Notes: generated by a model from the letters alone, not told the origin. Counted from the stretch's first letter, positions 46,050 through 57,986 are shown. The stretch is DNA of 64,000 bases from Perkinsus olseni (GCA_013115125.1 JABANN010000004.1:119965-183964), one strand, 5' to 3'. Numbers and translations: made by a program.

Positions 46050-46434
46050 GTACGATCGATACACGTAAAGCTGCTGCTTGTTGGTAACGAGTGCCAACGC
46101 TGATGAGGCACATAGCTCTACCAGAGCTCCAATGGACACTATGTCCGACAAGCTAGCTGATACTAGAATAACATATCGACACGCGTGCTACAGTACGCGG
46201 GCCCTTAGCGTTTGTGAGTACAGATGCCACGCAGACACCGCGCACACCGGAAGGATGAGGTTCCTGATACTGAAGCATTTACCCCGGATCCCGGATAACC
46301 AACACAACACTCAAGTGAATTTGCCACATCAATTTCTGACTTTCCGTCGTCGTACGACTAGGACAATAAGAAACTGCCGTCGTCATCTAACGCTTATAGC
46401 CATTATTGCTGATAGGCTTTTACAACGACATCAC
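46050..46434. other. intergenic stretch between ERp29 (start) and eS12 (stop)
   Basis: These 385 bases lie between two minus-strand genes and should hold the ERp29 promoter. A plus-strand open frame crosses this stretch and the antisense of eS12, but it looks like a shadow. No RNA gene seen. Confidence 0.4.
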
Positions 46435-47024
46435 TTACTGAGAAGCGATGTGGTTGTTAAGGAACCTGAGGCCCTCGTTATCCTCATCACCATAGTTGGT
46501 GACGGCGACAACAGAGGCACCGACAACCTTGCGAGGGTTGCCGTCCTTGTCGATCTTGCAGAGGCCAGCCCACTCGCCGAGCTGTTTGTTATCAGGGACC
46601 TCAATCAGAGGAACGTTCTGCTCGAGGCAAAGGGCCTGGATGAGCTTCTTGTAGTTATCCTCGTTGCAGGAGGAAGCAAGGAAGCACACCTGAAGGGGTA
46701 ACACACCATGATTAAAATCACCTTATAATGTTGCGAACACGGCAATACTCTACAGAGTGTACCGTGCATTTGTGAGTTTTACCCCCTATTACGTTGGCGC
46801 GGCCAGCCTCCAAGGCCTTGGCGGTCTCGTGGAGACCCCTGAGAAGACCATCAACAGCGATGGCGTTCTTGAGCACACGACGAATGGCAGAGTTAAGGTC
46901 CGTAACTGCCTCCTCGACCTGAGATAGAACAACATACTACTACTGCCTTCCTCCATCAACAAGCTGCCTCCTCGACTACCTCGATCGGCTGGTCGATCTC
47001 CTCAGCAGCGTCGATGTCAGACAT
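46435..47024 (-). CDS. RPS12: 40S ribosomal protein S12 (eS12)
   Basis: The start at 47022-47024 gives [20 protein letters not shown]. After an intron of about 45 bases, exon 2 gives [20 protein letters not shown] and [18 protein letters not shown] second intron of about 90 bases leads to exon 3: [40 protein letters not shown] and [20 protein letters not shown], ending LNNHIASQ at 46435. This is the full L7Ae-fold eS12, which sits on the beak of the small subunit. About 140 residues, as expected. The acidic N-terminus is typical. Confidence 0.95.
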
Positions 47025-48358
47025 GATGATTGGTGCTTGTTATTGGCAAATATAGTTCCTGTCTGCCCTATGCAGCGCCGTGTGCGAAATCGATCAGTCG
47101 ATCGATATACCGCGCATGATGAGGACCTGTGTATCGAACATCCAGTTCGCATGATGCTGCGTTGGCAGCTTCTCAACACCTTTCGTCTCATGAAATGACA
47201 TCTCACCTTTGTTGGTAGTTCGGGGCTCCCAACTGTGGAAGTCACTGGTTTCGCGCGTCGCCCGATTGTTCTCCGAAATAGCGCAAGATCGAGGGTGGTC
47301 CCTCGAAGTCAATACTTGAAGGCTGCGTGAGAGCCGTTTGCATCAGGCCTGGTTCCCTCCTCAGTGGGATGATGGCCAGCAGTACTGCCGCTACTACACT
47401 GCGGGCCGTTAGTTGTCACTGTTCTAGCTGATGGTGGTATCATCATGGTCCCATTACACCCCACAGATAGGAGTCCCTACTGGATGCAGGCCAGGCCCTA
47501 GGAATAATATCGAGGCAAAGATGCTCAGCCATATGGCAAAACAAGAGAACGGAGGCGGGTCGTCGTCAAATGGAAGGTGCGCATTCCCTATCATCTTACA
47601 GGGTGTACACCAAGAAAGGGCCCACCCCTCAACTTCTTGTTGTGAGCGAGGTACGATGCCAAATGGACAAAACCGCAAGCTCTCATTGTGCACTGAGCGA
47701 TGGTGTATTGGAGTCGCATTCTCTTCGCCTCAGTGAACAATCTTCCCTAACGCTCCGTCAACCGTTGGTAAATGGTTTCGTTAGAAGAATGCGACAGCCT
47801 GTCCATTGTGGCATACCCAGAGAGAGCATGCTGTGATTCCCTGACGTGCGGCATTTCCCGCCTGCGCCAGCGGTTTTTGGAAATTTTGTAGCGTTCCAAC
47901 GGATTCTCCATTAAGGTGAAGAGATTCCATCATCGTGCAGTTCACGATGAGAGCTATCGATTGCTGCCCACTAGAGTTCGTACCTCGCTCACAACAAGAA
48001 GTTACGAGAGGCGGGCCCTTCTCAAGTGTACACCCTGTAGTTTACCCAACTTGATTGAGTTCACAACGTCAGGGTTCGGCCATCTAGAGTGACGGAGAGC
48101 TCTCTTCCACTGGGCAGTATGATGCCAGCTGCTGGACAGGAACGGGATGCGGGAGGCGGGGGACGACGGCATGTGGTGCCAAAGGCTGCAACTACCTCAA
48201 TGCTTAACGGTAGTTGTGTACCCTACACCCTTGAGGTAGTGCAGAACAATGCATACTGAGTAAGCGCCCCTTGCCACACTCTCAGGGGAAGTCGTCTCAC
48301 GCACCCTCCCGTATAACAGAGAGCACTCTTCGGGGCGCTGCTATGGTGGAGGCAACCG
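47025..48358. other. intergenic stretch of 1.3 kb around a foldback element
   Basis: It holds the eS12 upstream region (47025-47590), a foldback inverted repeat (47597-48041, listed separately) and a plain stretch to 48358. Open frames inside the foldback read on both strands, as expected of a palindrome, and are not gene-like. Confidence 0.5.
47597..48041. repeat. foldback inverted repeat (about 190-base arms)
   Basis: The outer parts of the arms are 47597-47663 (gggtgtacac, gggccca, then acttcttgttgtgagcgagg) and 47973-48041 (cctcgctcacaacaagaagt, gggccc, gtgtacaccc), about 85 percent identical when one is reversed. The similarity continues inward more weakly: agctctcattgtgcactg near 47680 matches the reverse of cagttcacgatgagagct near 47945, and further in a CTCTTC block also pairs. 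The middle is about 60 bases. A transcript would fold into one long hairpin. It has no coding capacity and could be a MITE-type element or a source of small RNA. Confidence 0.75.
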
Positions 48359-48859
48359 ATGACCCGGTCGCCCAAGACAATCCCCGTAACACCCACGACA
48401 GGTGGTACTTTTGCTGTGCTGAATATCGCCTTGTCACCTATTCGTGACTTGCTCAGTGACCTTCGCCCGCCAGACAACTTATCGCGTGGTCTCCGAGCCG
48501 AGTCCGAGGTAGAACATAGAGGGAAGGCCAGGATACAGGGGGCTAGGGCCGGTAGTAGCAACGGTATGGATAGTGGCAGTGAGCAGTGGCTCGTCTCCTC
48601 AGCATCCACCACTCTAAGCCCTTCCCTGGTGCCATGCCTCGGTGATCATACAGAGGAGGAGATGCTACCCTGCGATGATGACCACAGGGCACTTGGTAGC
48701 AGTATGCACATGCATGCCTCATCAGCAGCAACAGGGTTGTCAGCATCATCCTTGACTTTCGGGAGTGGTGGACAGAGCCCTCCACCACCACCACCGCCAC
48801 CACCATTCAAGAGAGCTTATGGGCTTCTTCATGTAGACAAGTCGCTGCCTGGTGCATAG
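48359..48859 (+). CDS. proline/serine-rich protein or 5' exon, unrecognised
   Basis: An open frame of 166 codons starts MTRSPKTIPVTPTTGGTFAV and contains LSPIRDLLSDLRPPDNLSRG, an acidic middle and a run of nine prolines (CCA/CCG/CCT) near 48779-48807, followed by FKRAYGLLHVDKSLPGA. The mixed composition and length suggest real coding. It could be a single-exon gene or the first exon of the membrane protein gene that follows, since a GT lies at the end of the frame. No family recognised. Confidence 0.4.
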   Translation: MTRSPKTIPVTPTTGGTFAVLNIALSPIRDLLSDLRPPDNLSRGLRAESEVEHRGKARIQGARAGSSNGMDSGSEQWLVSSASTTLSPSLVPCLGDHTEEEMLPCDDDHRALGSSMHMHASSAATGLSASSLTFGSGGQSPPPPPPPPPFKRAYGLLHVDKSLPGA

Positions 48860-49079
48860 ATTCTCTCGATGCCGGTATGCATATGGTTTGCTCATAATTC
48901 ATATTCGTCATTTTCATTAGCACGCGGGAGTTGAGCTCTTCCTGAGGTTGCAGTCCGAGCATTCACCGATAGCCGTAGTTTTACCAACCCTTCAATGGTC
49001 ATCCCAATACCAGCTATTGCAAGGAATAACGGTGAGCCCACTGATTTCGCTAAGGGAGGTAGTACATCTGCTGGGTAGT

Positions 49080-49845
49080 GCTCATATGACGTCAGTCGGT
49101 ATTGCTGCTGCTGTTGCTGCTGTCTTCTTCAGCACGGCCTGTAATGGTGATCCTCATTGTACTACAGCTAGCATTGGGTTGCTGTCGGCTATATATATTG
49201 GATATATTCGGTGGTGTATGGACTATCGTACTAGGATGCTTTGGTATATGGGCTTATGCCGGCGATAGGGGGCCTTACTTGAGTGACGTCGTGTAAGAGA
49301 CCTCTCCCTACTGCTATCCATACCTGTCGTCGTCGTAGGTTCTGGGGCCTCCTCACATTCTTTTGCATGTGGATATTCGATTTCATAATGTTCCTTGAAA
49401 GGGTATTCAAGAACCATGCGCCGTTATTCATCAGCAGCTCATCGCAACAGGAGGGGAGCCCCTTCAAGTGGGTCCATGGTGCCCTCTCCCTACTAGGGAG
49501 TCCCTAGTACCCTCATCCTTCTGTCCATTCAGGCACAACTTCGCCTCCTCCATTCTCATAGCTGCCCTCCTCATCGATATCTCAGTGCCTGTATTTGCAG
49601 TCATCGTATACAAGGTGAACCCTCTCCCACTCATAACCAGCACCATCGACCATCTTCAGGAGCGCCGGTCTAACTTGGAAGCCCATCACATACTCTATGA
49701 TGATGGATCAAACGTGAGGGGAAGTCATCAGCAAGGTGGCGATAGCTTTACGGCGTTCCAAGGTTATACCGGGCATAGGGAGAACAGGGGCATGGGTATT
49801 GAACACAAGCTGACTACCGATATATATCTGCTCTCCTGCATGTAG
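49080..49845 (+). CDS. four-helix membrane protein, unrecognised
   Basis: Three or four exons give four hydrophobic segments: VMVILIVLQLALGCCRLYIL, then IFGGVWTIVLGCFGIWAYAG, then FWGLLTFFCMWIFDFIMFLE after an intron near 49292-49338, then SSILIAALLIDISVPVFAVI after another. The C-terminal tail (LQERRSNLEAHHILYDDGSN) is polar and ends at 49845. The start is not fixed. The coding may begin in an exon near 48920 that reads GVELFLRLQSEHSPIAVVLP. The layout recalls MARVEL or tetraspan proteins, but no motif decides. Confidence 0.45.
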
Positions 49846-50025
49846 GCTGGATCTCTATCTGGCCATTCAGGTAGAGGTAACAGCCTCGGCGAAGACTGAC
49901 CCCTCACAACCACCGCCATTACCGTGCTACTCACCATGCTCATGGCCACCTTGTTCTGCAGCATTCGAGTTGTTGTGTTAGTAGTACGGTTAGTGTGGAT
50001 CGAAGATCGGGTATCCAGTAGTTTC

Positions 50026-51708
50026 ATGGCTAGTCAAACCTCCAGTAGTAGAGCACCCCAGATACCACTGTGTGCCGCCACATTGCATGTGGCATTGATA
50101 TCATTGATACTGTGTAGGGGCCCCTCACCTCTGCCCCCATCTCACGGCCTCATGTAGATATAGCCCAGTCCCCGTGGCTGGAGATAACATCGGAGGAGGG
50201 TATCTATGCTGCACCTGTCGACCATGTATTGTTCGGAGGGGATGAGCATCTCAAAGCCCACACTAGTGGCCACTCACTTCCCAGCGGTAATGCCCTCTTC
50301 TACTGTTGTCATTATGCGCTGCCCTAGGTCTGACCCAGCGGGACAGGCTGGATTCTCTTACCAAAACCTACGCTGCCATGGTTAGAGCCTTCGATGAAGT
50401 GGGCTTGGATGTATTCCTTGAGTCCAGCTGCCTTATAGGGTAGTATACATCGTGGAACTCCTCAATACCTTCTGTCACCTTCGACTGCTACTTGTATGTA
50501 GGTATGTCCGTCATAATGGCAACCCGATACCCTGGGATATGGACATTGATATAGGTCCTAACCACACCTTTGATAGTGTTCCCTGTCTAGCTGCCCCTCA
50601 GGTCTGCTACAAGGAGACTGTCGTAGGGTCTTCCCCAACGGTAATGGCGAAATGTACCACAAGGTATCGGCACTACTAGGCCCAGGATATTCAGTGGACA
50701 AGATGGGCTGTGACTGTGGCGACCGTTGTGAAGGGGATGATGGCAGAATGGTATTGCGTCTTCACACAGGGGCCCTACCAGCAGTATTACTATTCAGGTT
50801 GGCCACGTTGCTGATAAGCGTACCGGATTCGGCGTCGACATATTCTCCTATGCAACCGTTACTACTGAAGATCTACGTCCTTGGCAACACGATGGCCGTC
50901 GATGGCTTCGAAGGGTAATGGACGACTAGGCGTCATCATCGTGGAACTGTCAGTTGCACGTCGTTGGTGTTGGCACTGATCCTGCTGCATTGGCTCTATC
51001 GCCCATCTGTGCATCCTCTCGGGAAGCTTGGGTGCATTCTCTGCCGCCCTAGATACGCGATCGAGATGATTACACATTTCCTGAGGAAGCTTTACTACCC
51101 TTACGGAATACAACATTCGCTGGTAGGCTGTGCTGTTGCTGCTACCCCTAGTACTACTACTGTCTCCATAACGTAGGAGTGGATGGTGTCCTCATACCCA
51201 ACAAGCCTCGTCTATTCTCCAGCTATGAGTATGGTAGTAATCTAGAGATACACCCCTTCCCATGGGGGTTCCTGGCCTACTCTAGTATGCATGCCTTGGG
51301 GTACTGCGTAGTCATACTGTAAGAATGATTATACCATCATCAGCAGCATCGAACCTCATCACGACTCATAGGTACCTTATCCTCGAGTTCCCCGATTCAT
51401 GGGCGGATAAGAGGGTTCCCTACTGGTACTACACAGCGCTATGCTTTGCTATTTTCCGGGGAGGGGTCCAGTCCCTGTCTGTGGGTATTGTGGTCAACCT
51501 CATGCCACGTAGCGGTAGCAGCTGCCGTGATCAGAGCCTCTCACGAGCTCTACGGATTGCCTTCAATGTCTATCTACTTTATGTATTTCGAGTGGTTCTA
51601 AAGTCCCTTTGGGCCCAAGTAATGGAGATATTTGTGAATGGCGTTCGCCCTGATAAGGTCTACACTATATGCATCGGCAGTACACACTGTTACGACTTTC
51701 ACCTGTGA
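50026..51708 (+). CDS. LicD/fukutin-family phosphotransferase, Golgi type II membrane protein
   Basis: The start at 50026 gives MASQTSSSRAPQIPL and a signal-anchor helix (CAATLHVALISLIL). A 50-base intron leads to SQSPWLEITSEEGIYAAPVD and HVLFGGDEHLKAH. Further exons give LTQRDRLDSLTKTYAAMVRA, DEVGLDVFLESSCLIG and the nucleotidyl-transfer type motif RHNGNPIPWDMDIDIG, with the DxD acids. Then come RVFPNGNGEMYHKVSALLGP, a Cys cluster (MGCDCGDRC), RTGFGVDIFSYATVTTEDLR and LFSSYEYGSNLEIHPFPWGF. The final exon contains LEFPDSWADKRVPYW. LicD proteins move phosphocholine, and fukutin and FKRP move ribitol phosphate, onto glycans from a nucleotide donor. The donor here is unknown. The frame stays open to 51708, but the true stop may be earlier. 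About six introns. Confidence 0.7.
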
Positions 51709-51905
51709 TCATCATCGGACCACTGCCTCTTGCAGGCGAAGGTCTCGATATTGTATAGCTACCAGAGTACAGTTTAGCTGCTGCATAGTTCACCATTGCT
51801 TCATCAATTCGCTTTCCCCCCTGCCTGGAGGTTGTGTATTGACTTGTCCCCTTGGGGTTTAGTAGGCCTTGAAAAGCTCCACGGTATCCTGCCTAGGTTT
51901 TTTGT

Positions 51906-53388
51906 CATGGATCGGGCTTCCGTCGTCGTCCCCGCTACCGTCGTGGTCGTGCTCCTGAGCTCTCTTGCAGTGCACGAGATCAATAGCTACCTGCCCGATG
52001 CTTACATGGATGAGATATTCCACGTCCCACAGACGAAGGCCTTTTGTGAAGGCCACTTTGGACAGTGGGATAACCACATCACGACCCTCCCAGGACTCTA
52101 TTTGTGGGCCGCTGCTACCCTCCGGCTGATCGCCGCGCCCTGTACAACGAGCTGTCTTCGACGTTTCGTGTCTATCGTTCCCACAGCCCTCACGGCTGCT
52201 GTAGTGGCATCGCTAGTGCGAAGACGGAGGCCAGCGTCGCACGAGGCTCTTCGTGTACTCATAGTGCTCCTATACCCGACAACATTCTTCTACAACGCGC
52301 TCTACTACACGGACACGGCGTCAACAGCCTTGGTTGTGTCCACTCTCTACCTTCATATGCACCAACGGTATACATTGGCGGGGCTGGTGGGCGCTGCAAG
52401 CGTCTTCTGCCGACAGACGAACATTGTGTGGCTCTTCGGTATGGCTCTCCACCACTGTTTGGTAGAAGGCCTGCTGCCGTGTGTCAGGGCTCGTAAGGGT
52501 AAGACTTCTGATCCTTAGCACGATGATGATGATATCTCAATCACTTTCAGTTGATCTGAGCCGCCTTCTCACCGTGGTTGTATCACTTTGGACCTATATA
52601 ATAACTGCCCTTGGGTTTATCGCCTTCATCCTGTATAATGGGGCGGTAGTGGTGGGGCATAAAGAGAATCATGTCGCCTCATGGCACTGGGCCCAGGTAG
52701 GAACATGTCTACAATACTATACAACAACTGATATATTCTCGGCTGGACTACTTTTCGATATTCTCCTCTATTCAGTATTTCCATCCTTGTCGATGTTACC
52801 GCCTTAGATACCCTACTCACTCCTCACAGTTACGTTTTTCATGGGGCCTGCGGTCTGGTTGAGCACGATAAGATCCGCCGTTAGAGCTCCCCTTAGACCT
52901 CTAATGGACGCTGGGGTTATGGTCGTCTCTTATCTGATGTTACTGTATGGGACAATCGTCCATCCCTTCCTGCTAGCTGATAATCGACACTTTACGTTCT
53001 ACTTATGGCGGCATGTGCTCAGTCACCCCACTCTAAGGCTTGGTGTCCTGCCAGTTGCGGTAGCGACGATTATTCGGGGACTTGCCAACTCGGAATGGTT
53101 GACAAGGCCCCTCCGGAAGACCGAGAATAAGCTCGCGGTAACCTCGAATTGCGCCGAGGATTTGTGGTCCTGCATTTTTTGCATCCTCAGATTGGAGTGT
53201 TTGTTTTATGTTGCGTATTGGCATTGGTGCCGTCGCCTTTATTGGAGTTAAGATACTTCAACATCCCCGCAATGGGGGTACTGTTGGTGTATGTATGCTA
53301 TCAGAAGAACGCCACTGAGCTTTACGTCACTGCAGGTTGGATGGCGGCGATAAACTTGAGCGTGAGTCAGCCCTACCCGGTGAGTTAA
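51906..53388 (+). CDS. ALG10: ALG10/DIE2, dolichyl-linked glycan alpha-1,2-glucosyltransferase
   Basis: ALG10 adds the last glucose to the lipid-linked N-glycan precursor in the ER lumen. The start at 51906 gives MDRASVVVPATVVVVLLSSL, a helix, and then the family motif YMDEIFHVPQTKAFCEGHFG followed by WDNHITTLPGLYLWA, with the catalytic acids of the first lumenal loop. Exon 1 continues with YPTTFFYNALYYTDTAS and VFCRQTNIVWLFGMALHHCL. Later exons have FIAFILYNGAVVVGHKENHV, VHPFLLADNRHFTFYLWRHV and LLELRYFNIPAMGV, all family blocks. The last exon ends near 53388. There are three or four introns; the one near 52505 and the last junction near 53140 are approximate. The gene follows the LicD-like enzyme by 200 bases on the same strand. 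Confidence 0.9.
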
Positions 53389-54078
53389 CCCGTGCATGTA
53401 GCCGTTTCAGTCCCTCTGGATATTTACTCGGCGACCTTTCCTATCAGTGGCGACAGGAGAATTAGAACGATTTATGTGGTGATAGTTAAAGAATGTATTG
53501 CGTTATGTGAGACATAGTATGTAATACCCTTGTTGCCCAAACTGAGAATGACACAACATACACCACTGAGCACTGATAAAGTTTGACATCTGACATCATC
53601 ATGGTAGGGGACATGTTTCACCGCCATGGGGCGATTTTACGACTACGCGATCCACTGTCGTATGACATCCTTGGGGATGGTTTGGTATGCTCAGTGATGT
53701 ACGAGTAATCACTAGGGAATATAGGTCTTGTGCCCTCGCGAGTTGGGGTAACTGTTTTAACTCTCCTCTGTTTGAAATGACGCCTCTGTGGAACTGACAC
53801 GATGCCCGATCCCGGTAGTTATCAGCGAGGTTACTTTCCCCCTATTTACTAGCGAATATCTCTTCCCGAGATAACTCTCCATTCAACTGCATGGTATCCT
53901 TTACGAGCAAAGGGCTGTTCTTAGGGACATACATCTGATGAAAGCCATCATGGTGCAAAATAACGTATTAAACCCTACCTGAGTTGATGGCAGTTTGCCG
54001 CTTCCCGCACAACTCATCATCTCAGCCCTTGCGCTGTGTAACCTCTGCGTGTAGCCGGATTTTCTCAGCCAACTGCAG
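53389..54078. other. intergenic stretch
   Basis: About 690 bases after ALG10. I see no conserved coding block on either strand, and no RNA gene or repeat. It may hold 5' exons of the next plus-strand gene. Confidence 0.4.
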
Positions 54079-55438
54079 GTGGGGGAAACACTCAAGCCTA
54101 CCGTCATCGAATATTGCTCACTCTCTCTCATTCCCACTCCTCGGATAAACGCCATTGGGATTCATTCGAGGGCTACCATCGTCCCAAGGAGACTGCGGCT
54201 CCCGTGTCTGGCACAGTCCACTAAATCCAGATACAGCATGGCCGAGCTACGCCTACCAGTGACAATTCCGGCCATGCCAAGTGGGCTCTCCTCCTCAGCG
54301 GTTCCGGTGGTACAAACGGCACGACGGAAACCTTGCTGGCTGGGAATAAAATCAAGCCAGATGTGTTCGAGTCCTCCTCTGAGATACCGATGCCGTCGAT
54401 ACCTCGTCCCCGATGTACCTGATAATTCCCAGAATCGAGAGGTAGTTTATATTACAAGGAACTATGGCTAGCTTCGCGAAGCACTCACTGGATGCTGGCT
54501 CCTTGCAGTAGCTCGGCGGCCTGTCCGTCTCTCAGATTGGGTACTAGTGGTAGTGTCCTCGCCGTTGAGCTCTAGAGATACACGGCTGCGTGTAGCCGAT
54601 GTGCTGTCGTTCTCGGGTGCAAAAGTGCGGATGCAAGTCTGTCGATATTTGTCAAGGCACGAAGGATGCTTGCAAGGACCTTACTCTCAGACGAGGTGTA
54701 GGAGTTTCAGCATTGGTGGCGGTGGAGCACGAGGCGCCATTCGACCGCCTTCCTGCTGGAGAGATCATTCGGCTCGATCGATATGTCTCCAATTCAGGCA
54801 ATGCTGCTTGGGGCCTCGGCGATAGCAGGGCCTTCATGTCCTCGGATCCCACTGCAAGGATTTCTCGACATGCGTCATGTCCCATATTCTGTCCTACTCA
54901 TTCGCCGAGCCCCCGGGCTCTGGGACCGAACGCGAGCCGTGGTCACGCTGGGATTGACGATTGGAGGAGGCTGATGACGGGAGAACCTGACGAGTGGGCC
55001 GACGTCATTGGGGGATGGCAAGGAGATTAGTTATACCCTTTGCCGAATAATTCCCGATTAGATGTTGTTGGACTGAGGCATATCGGTGACTCCCTCCGGG
55101 CTGATAGAACTCTGCGTCTAGATAGACCTGGAAAGAGTACATAACCTGGCAGGATGGCCGTAGTTGCTCACTCTACCGAAGGGGGATCTTGACCGATTAG
55201 TGCCAGCAGGAGCAACAACAGCCGCGTCCTCGAGGCTTGAGAACCGCGGGGTGACTAGGGATGCTACTAGTCTGCTGCTGTCACCAGTCTGGCCACCACC
55301 AAAAATGCGTTCGTAGGAGGACGGGATGGATGGCATGATGATGTAGACAGATATGACGATGCTACGTCTGTAGAGGAGTACTTCGCCTTTGTATTGACTA
55401 ACACGATAAGAGATGTTACGACGAAACTGTTCACGTAG
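54079..55438 (+). CDS. unrecognised multi-exon gene
   Basis: Plus-strand blocks of gene-like composition occur: KRHWDSFEGYHRPKETAAPV near 54150, HAKWALLLSGSGGTNGTTET near 54275, DVFESSSEIPMPSIPRP near 54360, RLRVADVLSFSGAKVRMQ near 54590, an exon with VSALVAVEHEAPFDRLPAGE and IIRLDRYVSNSGNAAWGLGD near 54720-54830, and a last exon GWHDDVDRYDDATSVEEYFA then FVLTNTIRDVTTKLFT near 55320-55438. Frames change between them, so introns are needed, and one run has a stop at 55030 that may fall in an intron. No family was recognised. The start is not fixed. Confidence 0.38.
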
Positions 55439-55571
55439 TACAAAAAGTTATTCAAGCAGTACTAGGGTCATCCAACAGCAATAGAGACTCTTGAGGGCAC
55501 CATCACACACAGTAAGTTGACAGTAATTCTGCCGAGAATATCCTCAAGTGATGAGGGGATAATCGACTCTA

Positions 55572-57699
55572 TTATTCACGCCCCATCTGCGGTATACTCC
55601 CCTCGGTGCTGCGGCCCTCCTCGGCCATAGTGAGACTTATACTGCTATTAGGAGCCAGTCCTGGCTCCGATGCCCCCACAGATGGAGTGCCATACATACT
55701 AGCAGGCGATGACGACGATGATGATGTATCACTATCGGTATGACCAGGATTTACACGAGAACCCACAGGTGGTGGGGGTGTTGTTGTCGTCTCTCCTCCA
55801 TCAAGATCTTTCTCCTCGTAGTATGACATTGTACTCTCAGCTGATGCGAAGCGCAAAATCCTATGGTCTCGAGGAGTAGTAGCGGCCGACGGGGACGAGG
55901 AGGAGGGCAGGGGGGCTCCTTCGGGTGACTGACGACGAGCATCATCACCAGCTTCATGACAATCAGAAACTCACATCATATTACTATAAAATTGATTCAA
56001 AACGGTGTTGCCGTAATAATATAAAGCTTTGTAGGAACATGAGAGCAGTAGTCATAAGGCGTAGGAACGGCATCAGCAGCAGCAGCAGCAGCTATGCGCA
56101 AGATGATAACAATGATACTACTACGGGGAACATCAAACGTTGGTAGCTGTAGTAGAACGTCCCTCGCCATTGATCAATGGGCATTCCAAATCAGTATTAT
56201 GATGATGACGCCAGTACGCATCCTCCCCAGCCGCCTTTACCGGATTGGCAGGCCTATCGTGAGCGCCTCCACCACCATCGTCATCAGGCACTTCTGTGAG
56301 CCTCTCGAACTGGGCTTCCTCGGTCGCGTACCTGTTGGAGGATATATGGGTATTAAGATGTGACCGGGAATGATACCTTACCTTATCCGCAGAGTGGAGT
56401 ATGTGACTATACCAACGATCGAGACAGCTACAGCTATCGTTTGACGGAGGGATAACCAGTCATCGAAAAGCACCACGGACATCAACTGAACGTGGAGTTG
56501 AAGACAGCAAGAAGGAGTGAGCCGAGACTTACAATGGTGGCGACCTCTTTCCCGATGCCAGCAATACACAGTGTTAGACTACTGGTCACTTCCACGAGAC
56601 GATACTCGGTGAAGAGCAGGAGGAAAGCCAGGACTGCCGTAGCACATATAATGCATAACGGGAGGGCCTGTGAGAGGCATGGCAGTGCCGATGACTGATC
56701 ATGTTCTCAGAATCGAAAGCTAATGTATTACGAGATGTTGAACTCCCGACACATCAGTAGGTATAGCCAGATGAGGTGCATCGAGTATGATGGCTAGCGG
56801 TAGGAGGGCGAGAGCCGATATGGGCTGTGTAAGGTACCTGGAGAGAAGCTGAATTGAATGAAGAGGGCGCCCATTACTATTACATCAGCTGTACTGCACT
56901 GAATTGGGTGCACTGAGTCTGTACCAGCACCCAACGAAATGCCGTACATAACACGGCCAGTGCTACGAATAGGATGCCTAGCCAGTCATCTACTTGCATA
57001 CCTGACGGGGGCATCATTGCCGATACCTGTGATGATAGTGGATAGACCACTCACCGGGGACACTAGATGATATCGCGATCATGATTGTGAGGGCACAAGC
57101 CATGATGGGCCATCGGAATTTCTCGATGCCGAAGAGTAACTATTTATCAAATGACTGAAGAAGCATCATAGGGTGCAGGTGTATTACCCCGACTAGGTAG
57201 GTTACTACTACTGCGCTCGACTTTACGACAGTCATCGCCGTGATTGATATCCTTGAGTAAGACAGATTGGAAAGTCCAATGTCCGACGCTGCACACACAG
57301 CAATTGGTACGATCCTGAGAATGTATCCCGGTACCGTTCGGAGCCGCTGCTGGGATTGTTGCCCTAGTGTTGTTCTTACGCCCGCATATACTCTTTGGTA
57401 GATATCACTGGTCTCTCAAACTTGGAGGGCCAGAGAGCAAACAATAGATACAGGACGATGGATGTTGTCGAGAAGTGTATAAAAGTTACGATGAGGGGAA
57501 ACTTGACTCCAAGATTAGAGAACAAGTATCTGAGGATATCCTACCTGAGCGGGTGCCACAAAGAATCTTATTACTTGTTCAAAGCCGTAATCGACATACT
57601 CGTCACATACCATCCCAGTACCGCCAATGCAACTTTGAGCAGCTGACGAGGTGATAAATGCTCAGGCGTTGAGGATGACATTGAAGGTGAAGTGGCCAT
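55572..57699 (-). CDS. SLC35C2-like nucleotide-sugar or triose-phosphate type transporter
   Basis: The start at 57697-57699 gives MATSPSMSSSTPEHLSPRQL, then helix 1 (VALAVLGWYVTSMSITALNK). A short intron leads to FSNLGVKFPLIVTFIHFSTT. Later exons give ASDIGLSNLSYSRISITAMT and VVKSSAVVVTYL, the family hallmark with KSSA, then FGIEKFRWPIMACALTIMIA, DDWLGILFVALAVLCTAFRW with VLVQTQC, and LTQPISALALLPLAIILDAP. The last helices include EVTSSLTLCIAGIGKEVATI and LRQTIAVAVSIVGIVTYS. A long polar C-terminal tail (TTTTPPPPVGSRVNPGHTDS) ends at 55572. The GLSN plus TKSS and FRW(x)LVQ blocks fit SLC35C2/OVCOV1 more than the plastid triose-phosphate group. It likely sits in the Golgi; the substrate is not known. 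Introns are about 40 to 100 bases. Confidence 0.8.
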
Positions 57700-57986
57700 T
57701 CGTCAGTAGTCAGTTGGATGATGATGATGACGATAGGAGAGTATAAGGCATATAATTCAAACGTGCTTGACTAACGACGACGAGGGTGAAGCAGCAATCA
57801 CTGCAGCACGGAGGGCCCTACCTTACGAACTCGATACATTGCCCAATAGGAGACATGAGCTAACCATTAGAGTATACCAGCGATCATGTATTCACATTTA
57901 CGACAGAACAAGGCCTGCTGAGCTGTTGTGGCGTACCGATCTCTGGTGCGGAATACATGACCACAATTCGGGCATTCCACCTACGA

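Noticed and set aside
46078-46701. 207-codon plus-strand open frame
   Set aside because: It lies antisense to the last eS12 exon and runs on through non-coding DNA; no family signal.
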